DNA from: JABJGO01 sp963921245
GTDB taxonomy: Bacteria; Pseudomonadota; Alphaproteobacteria; Rhodospirillales; Casp-alpha2
Length of the DNA: 64,000 nucleotides
NCBI GenBank assembly: GCA_963921245.4
Contig: CAWUEY030000001.1
Coordinates: 1,674,001 to 1,738,000, forward strand
Direction: 5' to 3'
In this document: one piece after another, positions 25,902-35,608 of the stretch
How the letters are laid out: the number at the start of each line of letters is the position of its first letter
Numbering within the stretch: position 1 is the first letter of the stretch
Program-made: the position numbers and the translations under genes
The notes under the pieces: generated by a model
Seen by the model: only the letters and a program-made list of their open reading frames with translations
The model's database searches: none
What the model was told of the DNA's origin: nothing

Positions 25902-28829
25902 ATGGTGAGTCCACTGTCTTCAGCAACCGTTAAACGAAGCTGGCTCGCCGGACTGTTTTTGCGCCTTTTCGGATATGGTTATCGGGGTGTCGAGCAAACG
26001 GACAATGGCTTCACGTTTCTCGGCAAAGACGGTCGGTGTCTGATGTTCACGGAATTGGCCGCCACACCGCGGAAAATCAAGGTACTTGGCTTTCAGGCTG
26101 TATCATTTCCTCTTAAAGATGGTGCCGACATCAAGCTTGTCGGCCTGAAAGGCAATGAGATTGCACAACTGATCGCTTCCGCACAGTCGGCCTTGCGGCG
26201 GTACTACCGCACAATCATTGATGAATCCGGCGATGATCTCCGGTCTTTGGCCAACGTTGTTACCCGTCTGAAAAAACCGGGGCGATATCCATCGGCGTGT
26301 TTGCTCGCCCCCTTCCTTAAACGCGCTTCAGCGCTCTTCGCGAAACTGCCTGACGGCATTCCGGATGACGCGTTGGACGCCGACAGAAAACGTCTCCTTG
26401 ATTTGGTGCATGGCTTTACATGCGCGCCGGACCAGGCACGCAATAAGGCCATCGCCCGCTTTATCGAGCGTGAGCTCGACACCATGAAGGGTTTCTTCGA
26501 TACCATCGAATCAAATCCGCTCACGCCGGAGCAACGGCTCGCCGTGGTAACAGACGAAGACGCCTCCCTCATCCTTGCCGGCGCAGGATCAGGAAAGACA
26601 AGTGTCATCGTCACGAAGGCCGCCTATCTGATCGAACGGGGTATGCGCGAGCCAGAGGAAATCCTGCTTCTGGCCTTTGGCAAGGACGCCGCCGCCGAAA
26701 TGGCGGCACGCATCAGGGAACGCTCCGGGGCGGACGTTGATGCGCTTACATTCCATGCCCTCGGCTATGAAATCATCGGAACGGTGGAGGGAGGTAAACC
26801 GGCGCTTGCAGCACATGCCAGCGATGATGTTCAGTTCCGCGCGCTGCTGCGTGATATTCTGCTCAATGATATTAGGCAGCTCAACGGGATTGGCGACCTG
26901 CTGGTGACATGGTTTTCCGAGTTCTACTGCCCGTTCAAAAGCGCGTGGGACTTCAAGAGCATGAGCGAATACTATCAGTACGTCGAATCCCACGATCTTC
27001 GAACGCTGGGCGGGGAGCGCGTCAGAAGCTTCGAGGAGTTAATGATTGCCAATTGGCTTTATCGCAACGGGATCGCCTATGAGTATGAGCCCATTTATAA
27101 GCACAAGCTGCCACCGGACGGCAATCGGCGGGTCTATACGCCTGATTTCCGCCTGAGTGAAAGCGGGGTGTACATCGAACACTTCGGCGTGCGTAAAGGA
27201 GAAACGCGCCTTGTTACCGCATCCCACGTTGACCGCAAGCGTTATCTTGACGACATGGAATGGAAGAGAAAAGTTCATCGGGAGAACGGCACCGTTCTGA
27301 TTGAGACCTTCAGCCAGGACCGAAATGAAGGACGGCTCACCGAAGCCCTTGCAGAAAAGCTCGCGCCCTACGTCTCGCCCAGGCCCAGATCACAGGATCA
27401 GATATTTGATGTCTTGACGGAACTGGGCCAGGTCGATGCCTTCACCCAGACCCTTGCGACCTTTCTTCGCCAGTTCAAAAGTGCCGGCACGACGATTGAA
27501 CGGTGCAAGGCGCGCAGCAGCGGCTCCCCGGATGAGCCGCGCAGCAAAGTATTCCTGAAGATTTTCAAACCATTGACAGAGGCCTATCAAAAGCGTCTCA
27601 ATGATCGGATTGACTTTGAAGACATGATTGTACGCGCTGCCGAACATGTTGAAGCAGGCCGTTACAAAAGTCCGTATCGTCATATACTGGTGGATGAATT
27701 TCAGGACATTTCCGCGGGCCGTGCACGGCTTCTCAGGGCACTAAAAGCGCAGCATGACGATGCCCGTCTGTTTGCTGTCGGCGATGACTGGCAGTCCATC
27801 TATCGCTTCACGGGCTCCGATGTTCACTTGATGCAAGATTTCGGGCGGGCATTCGGTGGCGCCTTCGCAAACAGAGAGGGCGTACACCGCACTGTTGATC
27901 TTGGCCGCACATTCCGCAGCGTCGATAAGATTGCGCGTTCTGCCCGGCGCTTTGTTCTTCAAAACCCGTCCCAGATTGACAAAAAAGTCACCGCCGCCTC
28001 GGCAGCAGACGCGCCTGCAATCAGGGTCAGGCACTATGAGGGCCGCCGTCATGACGCCGCACTCAGGGAAACGCTTGATGAACTGGCTCAGGCCGCCGCG
28101 AAACAAACCAGTGTCCTCTTGCTTGGTCGCTATCATTTCCTCAAACCGAAAAGCCTGACTGCGTTGAACAGGCATCACCCGAACCTGGTCGTTCGCTTTA
28201 TGACAATGCACGCCTCAAAAGGTCTGGAGGCAGATCACGTCATCATTTTGCGCGCTGAAACCGGTAAAATGGGCTTCCCGTCCGAGATTGCCGATGATCC
28301 GCTTCTTGATTTGGTCCTGCCCAAACCCGAAAAGTTCGAGCACGCCGAGGAGCGCAGGCTCTTCTACGTTGCTCTTACCCGTGCACGCCATAGCGTCACG
28401 ATCCTCGCAAATCGGGAGAAACCGTCGGTATTCGTTCGCGAGTTGATTGATGACCCTGCGTATGAAATCCACCAGCTTGGCGCATCGGCAATAATGGAGC
28501 ATCGTTGCGGGCAATGCGGTGGTCGAATGTTGGCGCAAACCACCGGAAAAAAAGGACGGACCTACTACGCCTGCGAGCATGGGCGGCTTTGCGGTGAGAC
28601 ACGGAACTCGTGTGATGCCTGCGGACGTGACCTGCCAAAGAAAAATTCTGCCGAACCAGAACAATTCACGTGCAGTTGCGGTGCGACCTTTCCAGTCTGC
28701 CCCGCATGTGGCGATGGCTGGCTTACCGAGCGTGCAGGCAGGTACAGCACGTTCCTAGGGTGCGTCAGGTATCCGCATTGCACGGGCAAGCGTCAGCTTC
28801 CAAAGACCAGGAAGATGAATTCAAGGTAA
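25902..28829 (+). CDS. UvrD-family (helicase IV-like) helicase with nuclease-like insert and zinc-ribbon tail
   Basis: 975 residues. An N-terminal region unlike UvrD (1-205) is followed by the superfamily 1 helicase: Q-motif LTPEQRLAV (about 207), Walker A LAGAGSGKTS (about 226), Walker B ILVDEFQDIS (about 596), VGDDWQSIYRFTGSD, MTMHASKGLEADHVI and RRLFYVALTRARH. Between motifs I and II an insert (about 375-500) has EELMIANWLYRNGIAYEYEP, YTPDFRLSESGVYIEHFG and VLIETFS, the pattern of a PD-(D/E)XK-like fold. The last 110 residues carry Cys pairs (CGQCGG, CDACG, CSCGATFPVCPACG, CVRYPHC) like topoisomerase zinc ribbons. Likely DNA repair or defence. Starts 38 bp after thiSG. Confidence 0.85.
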   Translation: MVSPLSSATVKRSWLAGLFLRLFGYGYRGVEQTDNGFTFLGKDGRCLMFTELAATPRKIKVLGFQAVSFPLKDGADIKLVGLKGNEIAQLIASAQSALRRYYRTIIDESGDDLRSLANVVTRLKKPGRYPSACLLAPFLKRASALFAKLPDGIPDDALDADRKRLLDLVHGFTCAPDQARNKAIARFIERELDTMKGFFDTIESNPLTPEQRLAVVTDEDASLILAGAGSGKTSVIVTKAAYLIERGMREPEEILLLAFGKDAAAEMAARIRERSGADVDALTFHALGYEIIGTVEGGKPALAAHASDDVQFRALLRDILLNDIRQLNGIGDLLVTWFSEFYCPFKSAWDFKSMSEYYQYVESHDLRTLGGERVRSFEELMIANWLYRNGIAYEYEPIYKHKLPPDGNRRVYTPDFRLSESGVYIEHFGVRKGETRLVTASHVDRKRYLDDMEWKRKVHRENGTVLIETFSQDRNEGRLTEALAEKLAPYVSPRPRSQDQIFDVLTELGQVDAFTQTLATFLRQFKSAGTTIERCKARSSGSPDEPRSKVFLKIFKPLTEAYQKRLNDRIDFEDMIVRAAEHVEAGRYKSPYRHILVDEFQDISAGRARLLRALKAQHDDARLFAVGDDWQSIYRFTGSDVHLMQDFGRAFGGAFANREGVHRTVDLGRTFRSVDKIARSARRFVLQNPSQIDKKVTAASAADAPAIRVRHYEGRRHDAALRETLDELAQAAAKQTSVLLLGRYHFLKPKSLTALNRHHPNLVVRFMTMHASKGLEADHVIILRAETGKMGFPSEIADDPLLDLVLPKPEKFEHAEERRLFYVALTRARHSVTILANREKPSVFVRELIDDPAYEIHQLGASAIMEHRCGQCGGRMLAQTTGKKGRTYYACEHGRLCGETRNSCDACGRDLPKKNSAEPEQFTCSCGATFPVCPACGDGWLTERAGRYSTFLGCVRYPHCTGKRQLPKTRKMNSR

Positions 28830-28858
28830 TTGCAAATGGGCGGCGCGCGCGGGAAAAG

Positions 28859-30316
28859 TCAGGTTGCAGCGGTTTTCTTGGCCGCTTTCTTCTTGTCTTG
28901 CCTGGGCAGCGGCAAAGCGGTCATCAGGAACGACGGCACATGAGAGCCCAGTCCCTTGACCGGGCCTTTCGGCATATCGTCGGGCGCAACGTTTAGATCT
29001 TCCTCGCGCTTGTGGCGGCGTTCGTGCTCCCGTTCGCGTCGTGCCGCCCGGTTCCTGGACTCGGCGGGCGCGGAAGCGGCGGCACGGGTCTCATTGTCAG
29101 GGGCCGCATTATTAGGGAACTCGTCTTTGTCGGCGGAGCCCTTGCGTGTCTTGTTTTTGCGGGCGGCTTTACCAGCAGGCTTTGCCGCGCCCTTCATGTC
29201 CAGCACCGGAATGGATTTGCCGGTCAGCTTTTCGATGGCAATCACGTATTTCTCATCACCCACCAGCGCGATGGTGTAGGCATGACCCTCACGACCCGCG
29301 CGGCCCGTTCGGCCAATGCGGTGCACGTAATCCTCGGCGTGGGTCGGTACATCGAAGTTGAACACATGGCTCATGGCCGGGATATCTAGACCGCGGGCAG
29401 CAACGTCACTGCACACCAGAAAATCAATCTCGCCGGTCTTGAACTTGTCCAGGGTTTCCATGCGCGCTGGCTGGGCCATGTCGCCGTGCAACTGGCCGGT
29501 TTTGTAGCCGTGTTTGCCCATGGAGCGGTAAACAACACTGACATCGCGTTTGCGGTTGCAGAACACAATGCCGTTACGGGCCTTGTCCTGTTCGATGAGG
29601 CTGCGCAGCATGGCGCGCTTTTCTTTCTGGGCGGCGCCTTTTTTCAGCGTGACGATGCCTTGCGTGATGGTCGCCGCCGTAGAGGCGGGCGGGGCGACGG
29701 AAATTTCCTTCGGATTCATTAGGAACGCATCGGCTAGACGCCTGATTTCCGGCGGCATGGTGGCCGAGAACATGAGCGTGGTCCTGATTTTTGGCAACAC
29801 GCTGACAATGCGCTCGACATCGGGAATGAAGCCCATGTCCAGCATGCGGTCGGCCTCATCGATGACCAGAACCTTCACGTCATTGAGCAGCAGTTGCCCG
29901 CGCTCAAACAGGTCCAGCAAACGCCCCGGTGTCGCGATCAGCACATCCACACCATTTTCCATGTTGCGGATCTGGTCCGTCATCGAGGACCCACCGATGA
30001 GCAAGGCCTTGTAGAGTTTTTGATACTTGCCGTAGGTGTCGAAATTGTCGGCGACCTGAGCGGCCAGTTCCCGCGTCGGTTCCAGGATCAGCGATCGCGG
30101 CATGCGGGCCTTGGCCCGCCCGTGCGACAGAATATCCAGCATGGGCAGGGTAAAGGATGCGGTCTTGCCAGTGCCGGTCTGGGCACAACCAAGGATGTCG
30201 CGCCCCATGAGCACATAGGGAATGGCTCTTTCCTGAATGGGCGTGGGCGTGTCGTAACCAGCGTCGCCAACCGCGCGCAACAGCTCGTCACTTAATCCTA
30301 GATCTGCAAAGCTCAT
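28859..30316 (-). CDS. DEAD-box RNA helicase (RhlE-like)
   Basis: Start at ATG 30316 (MSFADLGLSDELLRAV), 485 residues; the frame is open to 30499 but lacks similarity there. Motifs in order: Q motif TPTPIQERAIP, CAQTGTGKTASF, LEPTRELAAQV, TPGRLLDLFERG, DEADRMLDMGF, FSATMPPEIR, CSDVAARGLDIPAMSHV and YVHRIGRTGRAGREG. The C-terminal extension from about 370 is rich in Lys, Arg, Ala and Pro, typical of RhlE types that remodel rRNA or work with the degradosome. It is convergent with the UvrD-type helicase. Confidence 0.93.
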   Translation of the reverse strand: MSFADLGLSDELLRAVGDAGYDTPTPIQERAIPYVLMGRDILGCAQTGTGKTASFTLPMLDILSHGRAKARMPRSLILEPTRELAAQVADNFDTYGKYQKLYKALLIGGSSMTDQIRNMENGVDVLIATPGRLLDLFERGQLLLNDVKVLVIDEADRMLDMGFIPDVERIVSVLPKIRTTLMFSATMPPEIRRLADAFLMNPKEISVAPPASTAATITQGIVTLKKGAAQKEKRAMLRSLIEQDKARNGIVFCNRKRDVSVVYRSMGKHGYKTGQLHGDMAQPARMETLDKFKTGEIDFLVCSDVAARGLDIPAMSHVFNFDVPTHAEDYVHRIGRTGRAGREGHAYTIALVGDEKYVIAIEKLTGKSIPVLDMKGAAKPAGKAARKNKTRKGSADKDEFPNNAAPDNETRAAASAPAESRNRAARREREHERRHKREEDLNVAPDDMPKGPVKGLGSHVPSFLMTALPLPRQDKKKAAKKTAAT

Positions 30317-30497
30317 AGATGGTGAGTAAACCAATGTAGCGACCGGACCGAAGGGGCATGGTTGCCCGGTTTGATCGTCGCGTTCTGTCAACGTCCCCGT
30401 TAACCCGGCACCAGCCCCGTGCTGGCCGTTTCGGGCCGGGAGCATAGGGATAACGGCGTTGATGTCAAACACTCCGTTGTGGACAGAGTAGGATTTC

Positions 30498-31265
30498 ATG
30501 GCGGCTCACCCGCTTGATTGCCGGGGGGCGAGGCCTTATCAAAACGGCATGAGTGATCGCAGTACCCTGATTTTGGTGCCCGGCATGGTCTGTAATCACG
30601 TGCTGTGGGCGCACCAGATGGAAAACCTTGATGATATCGCCCACATGACGGTCGCCGATACCACGCTGGATGATACTGTGGGGGCCATGGCGGATCGCGT
30701 GCTTGAGGCCGCCCCGGACACCTTTGCATTGGCCGGTTTGTCCATGGGCGGCTACGTGGCCCAGGCCATCATGCGTAAAGCCCCGGACCGGGTGTGCAAG
30801 CTGGCACTGCTCGACACCTCGGCCCGCGCCGACGAAGCCGATCAGCTAAAACAGCGAAACCTGTTGATCCGCCAGGTACAGAAAGCACCACCCGACAAGT
30901 TTGTGGGCATTACCCGGCGGTTGCTGCCTATGCTGATCCACACGGACCGTCTCGACGATGACGACCTGGTGGGCCGGGTGAGCGCCATGACCAGGGCGGT
31001 TGGACGCGATACCTACATCAACCAGCAAACCGCCAATCTGACCCGCCCCGACGGGCGGCAGGCCCTGAAACACATCAGATGTCCGACCGTGATCATTTGC
31101 GGGCGACAGGATGTCCTGACCCCGCCCAGTGTGCATGAGGAAATGCAGTCCCTGATCCCCGGGGCTGCCCTGCATATCATTGAGGATTGCGGCCACCTAG
31201 CCCCCATGGAGCGCCCAGAACAGGTTACCGCAATCCTGCGCAATTGGCTTGAAGCGGACGGCTAA
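30498..31265 (+). CDS. Alpha/beta hydrolase
   Basis: 255 residues from ATG 30498, which has AGGA upstream; ATG 30549 (MSDRSTLILVPG) fits the fold start better but lacks a ribosome site. It shows an oxyanion region LVPGMVCNHVLWAHQM, the nucleophile elbow AGLSMGGYVAQAIM, the acid in ICGRQDVLTPP and catalytic His in EDCGHLAPMERPEQV. A complete Ser-Asp-His triad is therefore visible. Esterase, lipase or enol-lactonase; substrate unknown. Divergent from the DEAD-box gene. Confidence 0.85.
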   Translation: MAAHPLDCRGARPYQNGMSDRSTLILVPGMVCNHVLWAHQMENLDDIAHMTVADTTLDDTVGAMADRVLEAAPDTFALAGLSMGGYVAQAIMRKAPDRVCKLALLDTSARADEADQLKQRNLLIRQVQKAPPDKFVGITRRLLPMLIHTDRLDDDDLVGRVSAMTRAVGRDTYINQQTANLTRPDGRQALKHIRCPTVIICGRQDVLTPPSVHEEMQSLIPGAALHIIEDCGHLAPMERPEQVTAILRNWLEADG

Positions 31266-31303
31266 TCACCGCATAAAGTGATATTGGTTTCGGGAAGTAT
31301 ACG

Positions 31304-31918
31304 ATGACGGATCAAGGGAAAAATGCGGCGGGAAACGGATGGCCGGGGCTGATCCTGCCCTATCGCGGGGTGTGGCCGAAAATCCATGAGGACGCTTTCA
31401 TTGCACCCAATGCGGTGATCATCGGCGATGTGGAAATCGGGGACGGCACCGGAATCTGGTTCAACTGCGTCCTGCGTGGCGATATGAACCCCATCCGCAT
31501 CGCTGAAAACACCAACATTCAGGACGGCACCATCATCCATATCGACAGCCGCACCCACCCGACTATTATCGGTGCCAATGTTACCGTTGGTCACATGTGT
31601 CTGCTGCATGCCTGTACGCTCGAAGACGACTGCATGGTGGGGATGCAATCCACGGTCATGGACGGATCGGTTGTAGAAACGGGTGCGCTGGTCGCCGCGC
31701 AATCCCTGGTACCGCCCGGCAAGACCGTTACCGGCGGTCACCTGTGGGCCGGCTCACCCGCCAGGATGATGCGCAATGTGGGGGACCGGGAACAGGACAT
31801 GATCAACTACATCGCGCCCACCTATGTTGAGCTGGCTCAGGAGTTCCGCACCGCGGGACACGACCTGCGCCTTGACAGGAAACCCGAACCGGATACGGAG
31901 CTCGGCGAAACCACCTGA
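31304..31918 (+). CDS. Gamma carbonic anhydrase-family protein
   Basis: 204 residues forming a left-handed beta-helix of hexapeptide repeats (NAVIIGDVEIGDGTGIWFNCVLRGD, NIQDGTIIHID, NVTVGHMCLLHACTLEDDCMVGMQSTVMDG). The metal His set is recognisable: His in the DGTIIHID segment, His in VGHMCLLHAC. The C-terminal helix contains YVELAQEFR. Members include active zinc carbonic anhydrases and YrdA/PaaY-like thioesterases; activity is not provable from sequence. It starts 38 bp after the hydrolase on the same strand. Confidence 0.88.
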   Translation: MTDQGKNAAGNGWPGLILPYRGVWPKIHEDAFIAPNAVIIGDVEIGDGTGIWFNCVLRGDMNPIRIAENTNIQDGTIIHIDSRTHPTIIGANVTVGHMCLLHACTLEDDCMVGMQSTVMDGSVVETGALVAAQSLVPPGKTVTGGHLWAGSPARMMRNVGDREQDMINYIAPTYVELAQEFRTAGHDLRLDRKPEPDTELGETT

Positions 31919-31962
31919 TCCGGACAGGTGACACCCCATGCGGGCCGATGAAAAAATCGCCC

Positions 31963-32007
31963 CGCGCTCATTTCCACTCAGGTTCGGCTTCATCGAGAAT
32001 GAGCGCG
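31963..32007. repeat. 10-bp perfect inverted repeat
   Basis: CGCGCTCATT (31963-31972) and AATGAGCGCG (31998-32007) are exact reverse complements separated by 25 nt. There is no T run after it, so it is not a standard terminator. It lies in the 269-bp spacer between the carbonic-anhydrase-like gene and meaB; an operator or RNA structure is possible. Confidence 0.6.
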
Positions 32008-32187
32008 TCTTCGATCCGCGCCGCCACGCTGCTTGTTATGCCTGCCTCGATTGGACCCGCTTGTCCGTAGTTTAGAAGAGAATACCTGACGTCAAAAAAA
32101 CGCCTGGCGAATAAACAATCGGACTGGCCTTGGCGAAAGCGCGGACCTACACTCCGGCAACCCTGAGCACAGCAGCGGATATAAAAC

Positions 32188-33162
32188 GTGGACGCACCAT
32201 CCCGAGCCCTTCTGAACGGTGTTCTTGCCGGTGAGATCCGCGCCATGGCGAAGACTATGTCGCTGGCCGAGAGCATCGGCTCGAACGACCGGGAGCTGTT
32301 TTCCGCAATTTACGCCAACGCGGGAAAGGCCCAAACCATCGGCATTACCGGCGTTCCGGGCAGTGGCAAGTCCACCATGGTGCGCGCGCTGGCGCAGCAG
32401 TTCCGCTCGGCCGACCGCACCGTTGGTATCGTTGCTATTGATCCGTCCAGCCCGTTTTCCGGTGGTGCCATTCTCGGTGACCGGGTCCGCATGGGTGAAC
32501 TGGCCGGGGACGACGGTGTGTTCATCCGATCCATGGCGACCCGAGGCAATCTAGGTGGTCTGACGCGCGGCTGCATGGAAACCGTGGATATCCTGGATGC
32601 CGCCGGGTTCGACGTGATCCTGATCGAAACCGTGGGCGTGGGCCAGGACGAGGTGGATATCGCCCGGTCGGCCCTCAGCGTTGTGGTGGTGTCAGCCCCC
32701 GGCCTCGGCGATGATATTCAAGCCATCAAGGCCGGCGTACTAGAAATCGCCGACCTGCATGTGGTGTCAAAGTGCGACAAACCCGACGCGGACAAGACCA
32801 TTGCTGATCTGAAGGGCATGGTGGGCATGGGCCTCAGCGGGCGCGACCGACGGGGCTGGAGAGTGCCGGTCATCCCGACCAGCGCCGAAACGGGGCATGG
32901 GATCGACGACCTGATCGCCGCCCTGAATGACCACTGGCAGCACCTCGCCACCTCAGACGAGCGGGTCATTCGCGAACGCGAAATCGCCCACATGCGGGTG
33001 ATCAAGGCTGCCGAAAACATCGCCCGCGAACGCATCAACGCCACCACGGGGGCGGACATGGATGCCACCATGGACCGGGTCCGCGGCCGCGACATTGATC
33101 CCCACAGCGCGGCAGTGGAGTTGATGGGGGGAGTAAATTTTCCACGCACGACGATGAATTAA
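32188..33162 (+). CDS. meaB: GTPase MeaB/ArgK, chaperone of B12-dependent mutase
   Basis: 324 residues from GTG 32188. G3E-type P-loop GTPase: Walker A GVPGSGKSTMVRALAQ, VAIDPSSPFSGGAILGDRVRM, FIRSMATRGNLGGLTRG, LIETVGVGQDEVDIA and the G4-like SKCDKPDADK. The C-terminal helices match the dimerisation arm. MeaB protects and loads adenosylcobalamin in methylmalonyl-CoA mutase. No mutase gene is in the window. It fits the corrinoid theme of the region to the right, but the usual partner is probably elsewhere in the genome. Confidence 0.93.
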   Translation: MDAPSRALLNGVLAGEIRAMAKTMSLAESIGSNDRELFSAIYANAGKAQTIGITGVPGSGKSTMVRALAQQFRSADRTVGIVAIDPSSPFSGGAILGDRVRMGELAGDDGVFIRSMATRGNLGGLTRGCMETVDILDAAGFDVILIETVGVGQDEVDIARSALSVVVVSAPGLGDDIQAIKAGVLEIADLHVVSKCDKPDADKTIADLKGMVGMGLSGRDRRGWRVPVIPTSAETGHGIDDLIAALNDHWQHLATSDERVIREREIAHMRVIKAAENIARERINATTGADMDATMDRVRGRDIDPHSAAVELMGGVNFPRTTMN

Positions 33163-33655
33163 ATACAGTTTAGTCACTCTAAATCGTATTTATTTCCATA
33201 ATGTCATGCCTAGCATAGAGGATTTTCTCTGAGGTAGCCTAACAGGATAATGACTTTATCGGAAGTGCGAAGCCTCCCTCTTATTGGATTCGGGACGGGC
33301 TACCGGCTTGCTGTGAGTCCTGCAAAAATTTAGATGACGATTATCCGGCGAATGATCTTGGGCCTGCCAGATAACCGGGGGTTTCATGATCATTCGGATA
33401 AGCAGTGATCGAGCCGACGTTTACACACCCATCCGACGGACTATACTGGCAGGCGGCCCCGAGTCTTCGGCCACGATGAAAACCTGTGGGGTGTAAAAAA
33501 TCGGCGATCATAACCGGTAAAATGCTCATGCTGGCCGGATCAGCCGCCACCAGTACACGAGCCGCGTTTTTTCATGCCGTCCCCGATGCTATTCAGACGT
33601 GGAGGGGGGTTCCTCAAGGAAAAGGAAATCGACTTCGTCCATGACCTTTTTCCGG
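33163..33655. other. 493-bp stretch without a recognised gene
   Basis: AT-richer sequence after meaB. Small open frames on the minus strand (for example 33341-33550) have no ribosome site and no recognisable domain. Nothing further can be supported; a decayed gene is possible. Confidence 0.5.
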
Positions 33656-34459
33656 TTAGCCGGTCATGGTCATTAATTTGCCGAATCCGCGGATCGGATT
33701 CCTGTACCTGACAGCACAGATGGATTCCCAGAGCATGGCCTGGTTGCTGGTGACAACAGGCAGCCCAAACTCTTCTTCCAGCAGGGGAATGTCCTTGACA
33801 ATGACCAGACCCGTACACGATAGGAAAATGGCCTCGCTGTCCGGTGTGAGAACTTCCCTGATGGCTTCCATGACAGCTTCCACCGGTACGCGTGCCAAGT
33901 CTTCATCCCGGATCAGGGAGAAACCGGTCATGCCGGTAAGAATCAATCCTTTTTCCTCAAGGTAAGCCCGGATGGAGAGGTTGACCTCGTCCGTATAGGG
34001 CGTGACCACAGCAACTCTGGATGCCCCAAGAGCTTTCATGGCGGCGACTGCGCCGGAAATCGGCGTTGCCACGGGAGTACCAGGATGGGCGATCTGGATG
34101 CGTTCCACGACGTTTTCGTGACCGATAGCTGTCGTTCCCGAGGTGCAGCTGTATGCAATGGCATCCAGAAACAGATTGTCCGGCAGCATGCCGGCAGCTC
34201 GGGTCATATCGTCGCCCATGGCCCGCAGGGTTTCCATGGTACAGTTTGATTCATATTGAATACGGGAAACATAAACCGCAATATCATTTCCAGCGGCCAT
34301 TTCCCACCATTCCGGCTCACTGGCGGAGTCCGTTGCCAGGGTAATCAACCCGATCCGGGCACCATCTTGGGCCGGTAGCGGTTTTGGGGTGTAGTGTCGC
34401 GTCGGGCTCGGGCAAAGGGAGTCCGGTCTCCGTCTTATCTGGTTCATGGCTATTCCCAT
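33656..34459 (-). CDS. Maleate isomerase / arylmalonate decarboxylase-family protein
   Basis: 267 residues of the Asp/Glu racemase superfamily. Two Cys sites typical of maleate cis-trans isomerase-like enzymes are visible: AIAYSCTSGTTAIG and FLSCTGLVIVKDIP. Other blocks are ARIGLITLATDSASEPEWWEM and ASRVAVVTPYTDEVNLSIRAYLEEKG; the end reads VTSNQAMLWESICAVRY. Both catalytic Cys are present, so isomerase/racemase chemistry is likely rather than decarboxylation only. It sits next to and in the same direction as the first GlxA-type regulator, which may control it. Confidence 0.85.
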   Translation of the reverse strand: MGIAMNQIRRRPDSLCPSPTRHYTPKPLPAQDGARIGLITLATDSASEPEWWEMAAGNDIAVYVSRIQYESNCTMETLRAMGDDMTRAAGMLPDNLFLDAIAYSCTSGTTAIGHENVVERIQIAHPGTPVATPISGAVAAMKALGASRVAVVTPYTDEVNLSIRAYLEEKGLILTGMTGFSLIRDEDLARVPVEAVMEAIREVLTPDSEAIFLSCTGLVIVKDIPLLEEEFGLPVVTSNQAMLWESICAVRYRNPIRGFGKLMTMTG

Positions 34460-34518
34460 TTAAAATTGATGTTCGGGTCTGAACGATTGTTTATCTTAGG
34501 CCGGTTCTATTTTCATTT

Positions 34519-35493
34519 TCAATTGTGTAACGCTGGCAAGCGTTCCTGACGGGGAGAGCGATCAAACATTTCCCGGTAGGATTTGGAAAAATGCGAGGCG
34601 GAAACAAATCCACAGGCCACGGAAACGTCTATGATGGAAAGCGAGGTTTGCGTCAACAGCATCTGCGCGCGCTTTAGCCGAAGTTCCAGATAGTATCGGG
34701 CCGGTGTCATGTGGAGATAGCGGGCAAACAGCCGTTCCACCTGACGGACGGAAAGGCCGACACTGTTGGCGAGGTCTTCACGCTCAATAGGATCTTCCAG
34801 ATTGGTTTCCATTTGTTCAATGATGGCAATGAGTTTGGGATGACTGATCCGTAGTCGCTGACGGATGGGCATCCGTTGCGGTGCGTCGGGGTCGTTGGTT
34901 GTCATATGCGTGAACTGTTCGGCAACGGCCACGCTAAGGTCATGCCCATGCTGTCTTGCGATCAGATGCAACATCATATCGAGGGTTGCACCGGCACCAG
35001 CGGCTGTAAATATCTTGCGGTCGATTTCGAATAATTTGGTCGTTACGTCGATATGCGGGAACTCTTCGGTGAAACTGGTGAGGTACTCCCAGTGGATCGT
35101 ACAGCGATGATCGTCAAGTAAACCGGCGCGGGCCAGGACATAGGCCCCACCGGAAATGCCACCGATTTCCGAACCATGACGATAATGCTGCCGAAGCGCA
35201 GAGAGGGTTGTCTTTTCCCTGTATTCCTGGGGATCAATACCGGCGCAGATAATCACCGTGGGCAAGCCTGGCATATTTTCCAGACCGTGATTGGGAACAA
35301 GTGTGATACCGCTGCTCGATGCGACCGTTTCGCCATTGGGCGTGATGATATCCCAGGCATACAGGTTGCGCCCGCTCATCCGATTGGCAGAACGAAGAGG
35401 TTCGACCGCTGCTGTGAAGCACAGCAGGGGAAATTGTGGCAGGACAACAAAGCCTATACGCTGTGTTTCTTCCGACGGCCCTGGTTCGAGCAT
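34519..35493 (-). CDS. GlxA-family AraC-type regulator (copy with Ser in the amidase-like domain)
   Basis: 324 residues. N-terminal DJ-1/PfpI-like domain (RIGFVVLPQFPLLCFTAAVEPLR, IIICAGIDPQEY-type, GGISGGAYVLARAGLLDDHRCTIHWEYL). The elbow position has Ser where PfpI proteins have Cys. The C-terminal AraC HTH pair is IEREDLANSVGLSVRQVERLFARYL and SIIDVSVACGFVSASHFSKSYREMF. It resembles GbdR/CdhR-type regulators, which respond to betaines or carnitine in Pseudomonas; this is family knowledge, not proof. Divergently paired with a paralogue 158-242 bp away, sharing one promoter region. Confidence 0.9.
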   Translation of the reverse strand: MLEPGPSEETQRIGFVVLPQFPLLCFTAAVEPLRSANRMSGRNLYAWDIITPNGETVASSSGITLVPNHGLENMPGLPTVIICAGIDPQEYREKTTLSALRQHYRHGSEIGGISGGAYVLARAGLLDDHRCTIHWEYLTSFTEEFPHIDVTTKLFEIDRKIFTAAGAGATLDMMLHLIARQHGHDLSVAVAEQFTHMTTNDPDAPQRMPIRQRLRISHPKLIAIIEQMETNLEDPIEREDLANSVGLSVRQVERLFARYLHMTPARYYLELRLKRAQMLLTQTSLSIIDVSVACGFVSASHFSKSYREMFDRSPRQERLPALHN

Positions 35494-35511
35494 GGCGAGC
35501 CTGAGTACTGG

Positions 35512-35531
35512 ATTGGTTTAGAAAAACCAAT
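35512..35531. promoter_or_regulatory. 8-bp perfect inverted repeat upstream of the minus-strand GlxA gene
   Basis: ATTGGTTT-AGAA-AAACCAAT begins 18 bp upstream of the ATG at 35493, in the divergent regulator spacer. It could be an operator or a 5'-UTR hairpin. Confidence 0.55.
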
Positions 35532-35580
35532 TTCTCTGAGTGAAAATTATTTTCTTTATAGTATACATGCTATGATTTTT

Positions 35581-35608
35581 CGTCGCAATCCATCTTTCGT
35601 GCGTCGTA
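35581..35608. promoter_or_regulatory. Direct repeat CGTCGCA / CGTCGTA, 21-bp spacing, between the two regulators
   Basis: CGTCGCA (35581-35587) and CGTCGTA (35602-35608) are exactly 21 bp apart, two helical turns, as AraC-family half-sites often are. The same pattern (TGTCGTA/TGTCGCA, 21 bp) precedes the flavoprotein at 60.3 kb. Proposed operator; inference. Confidence 0.45.

Noticed and set aside
31968..32276. 102-codon minus-strand frame across the meaB start
   Set aside because: The C-terminal part looks protein-like, but the frame runs through meaB coding sequence and lacks its own start signals.
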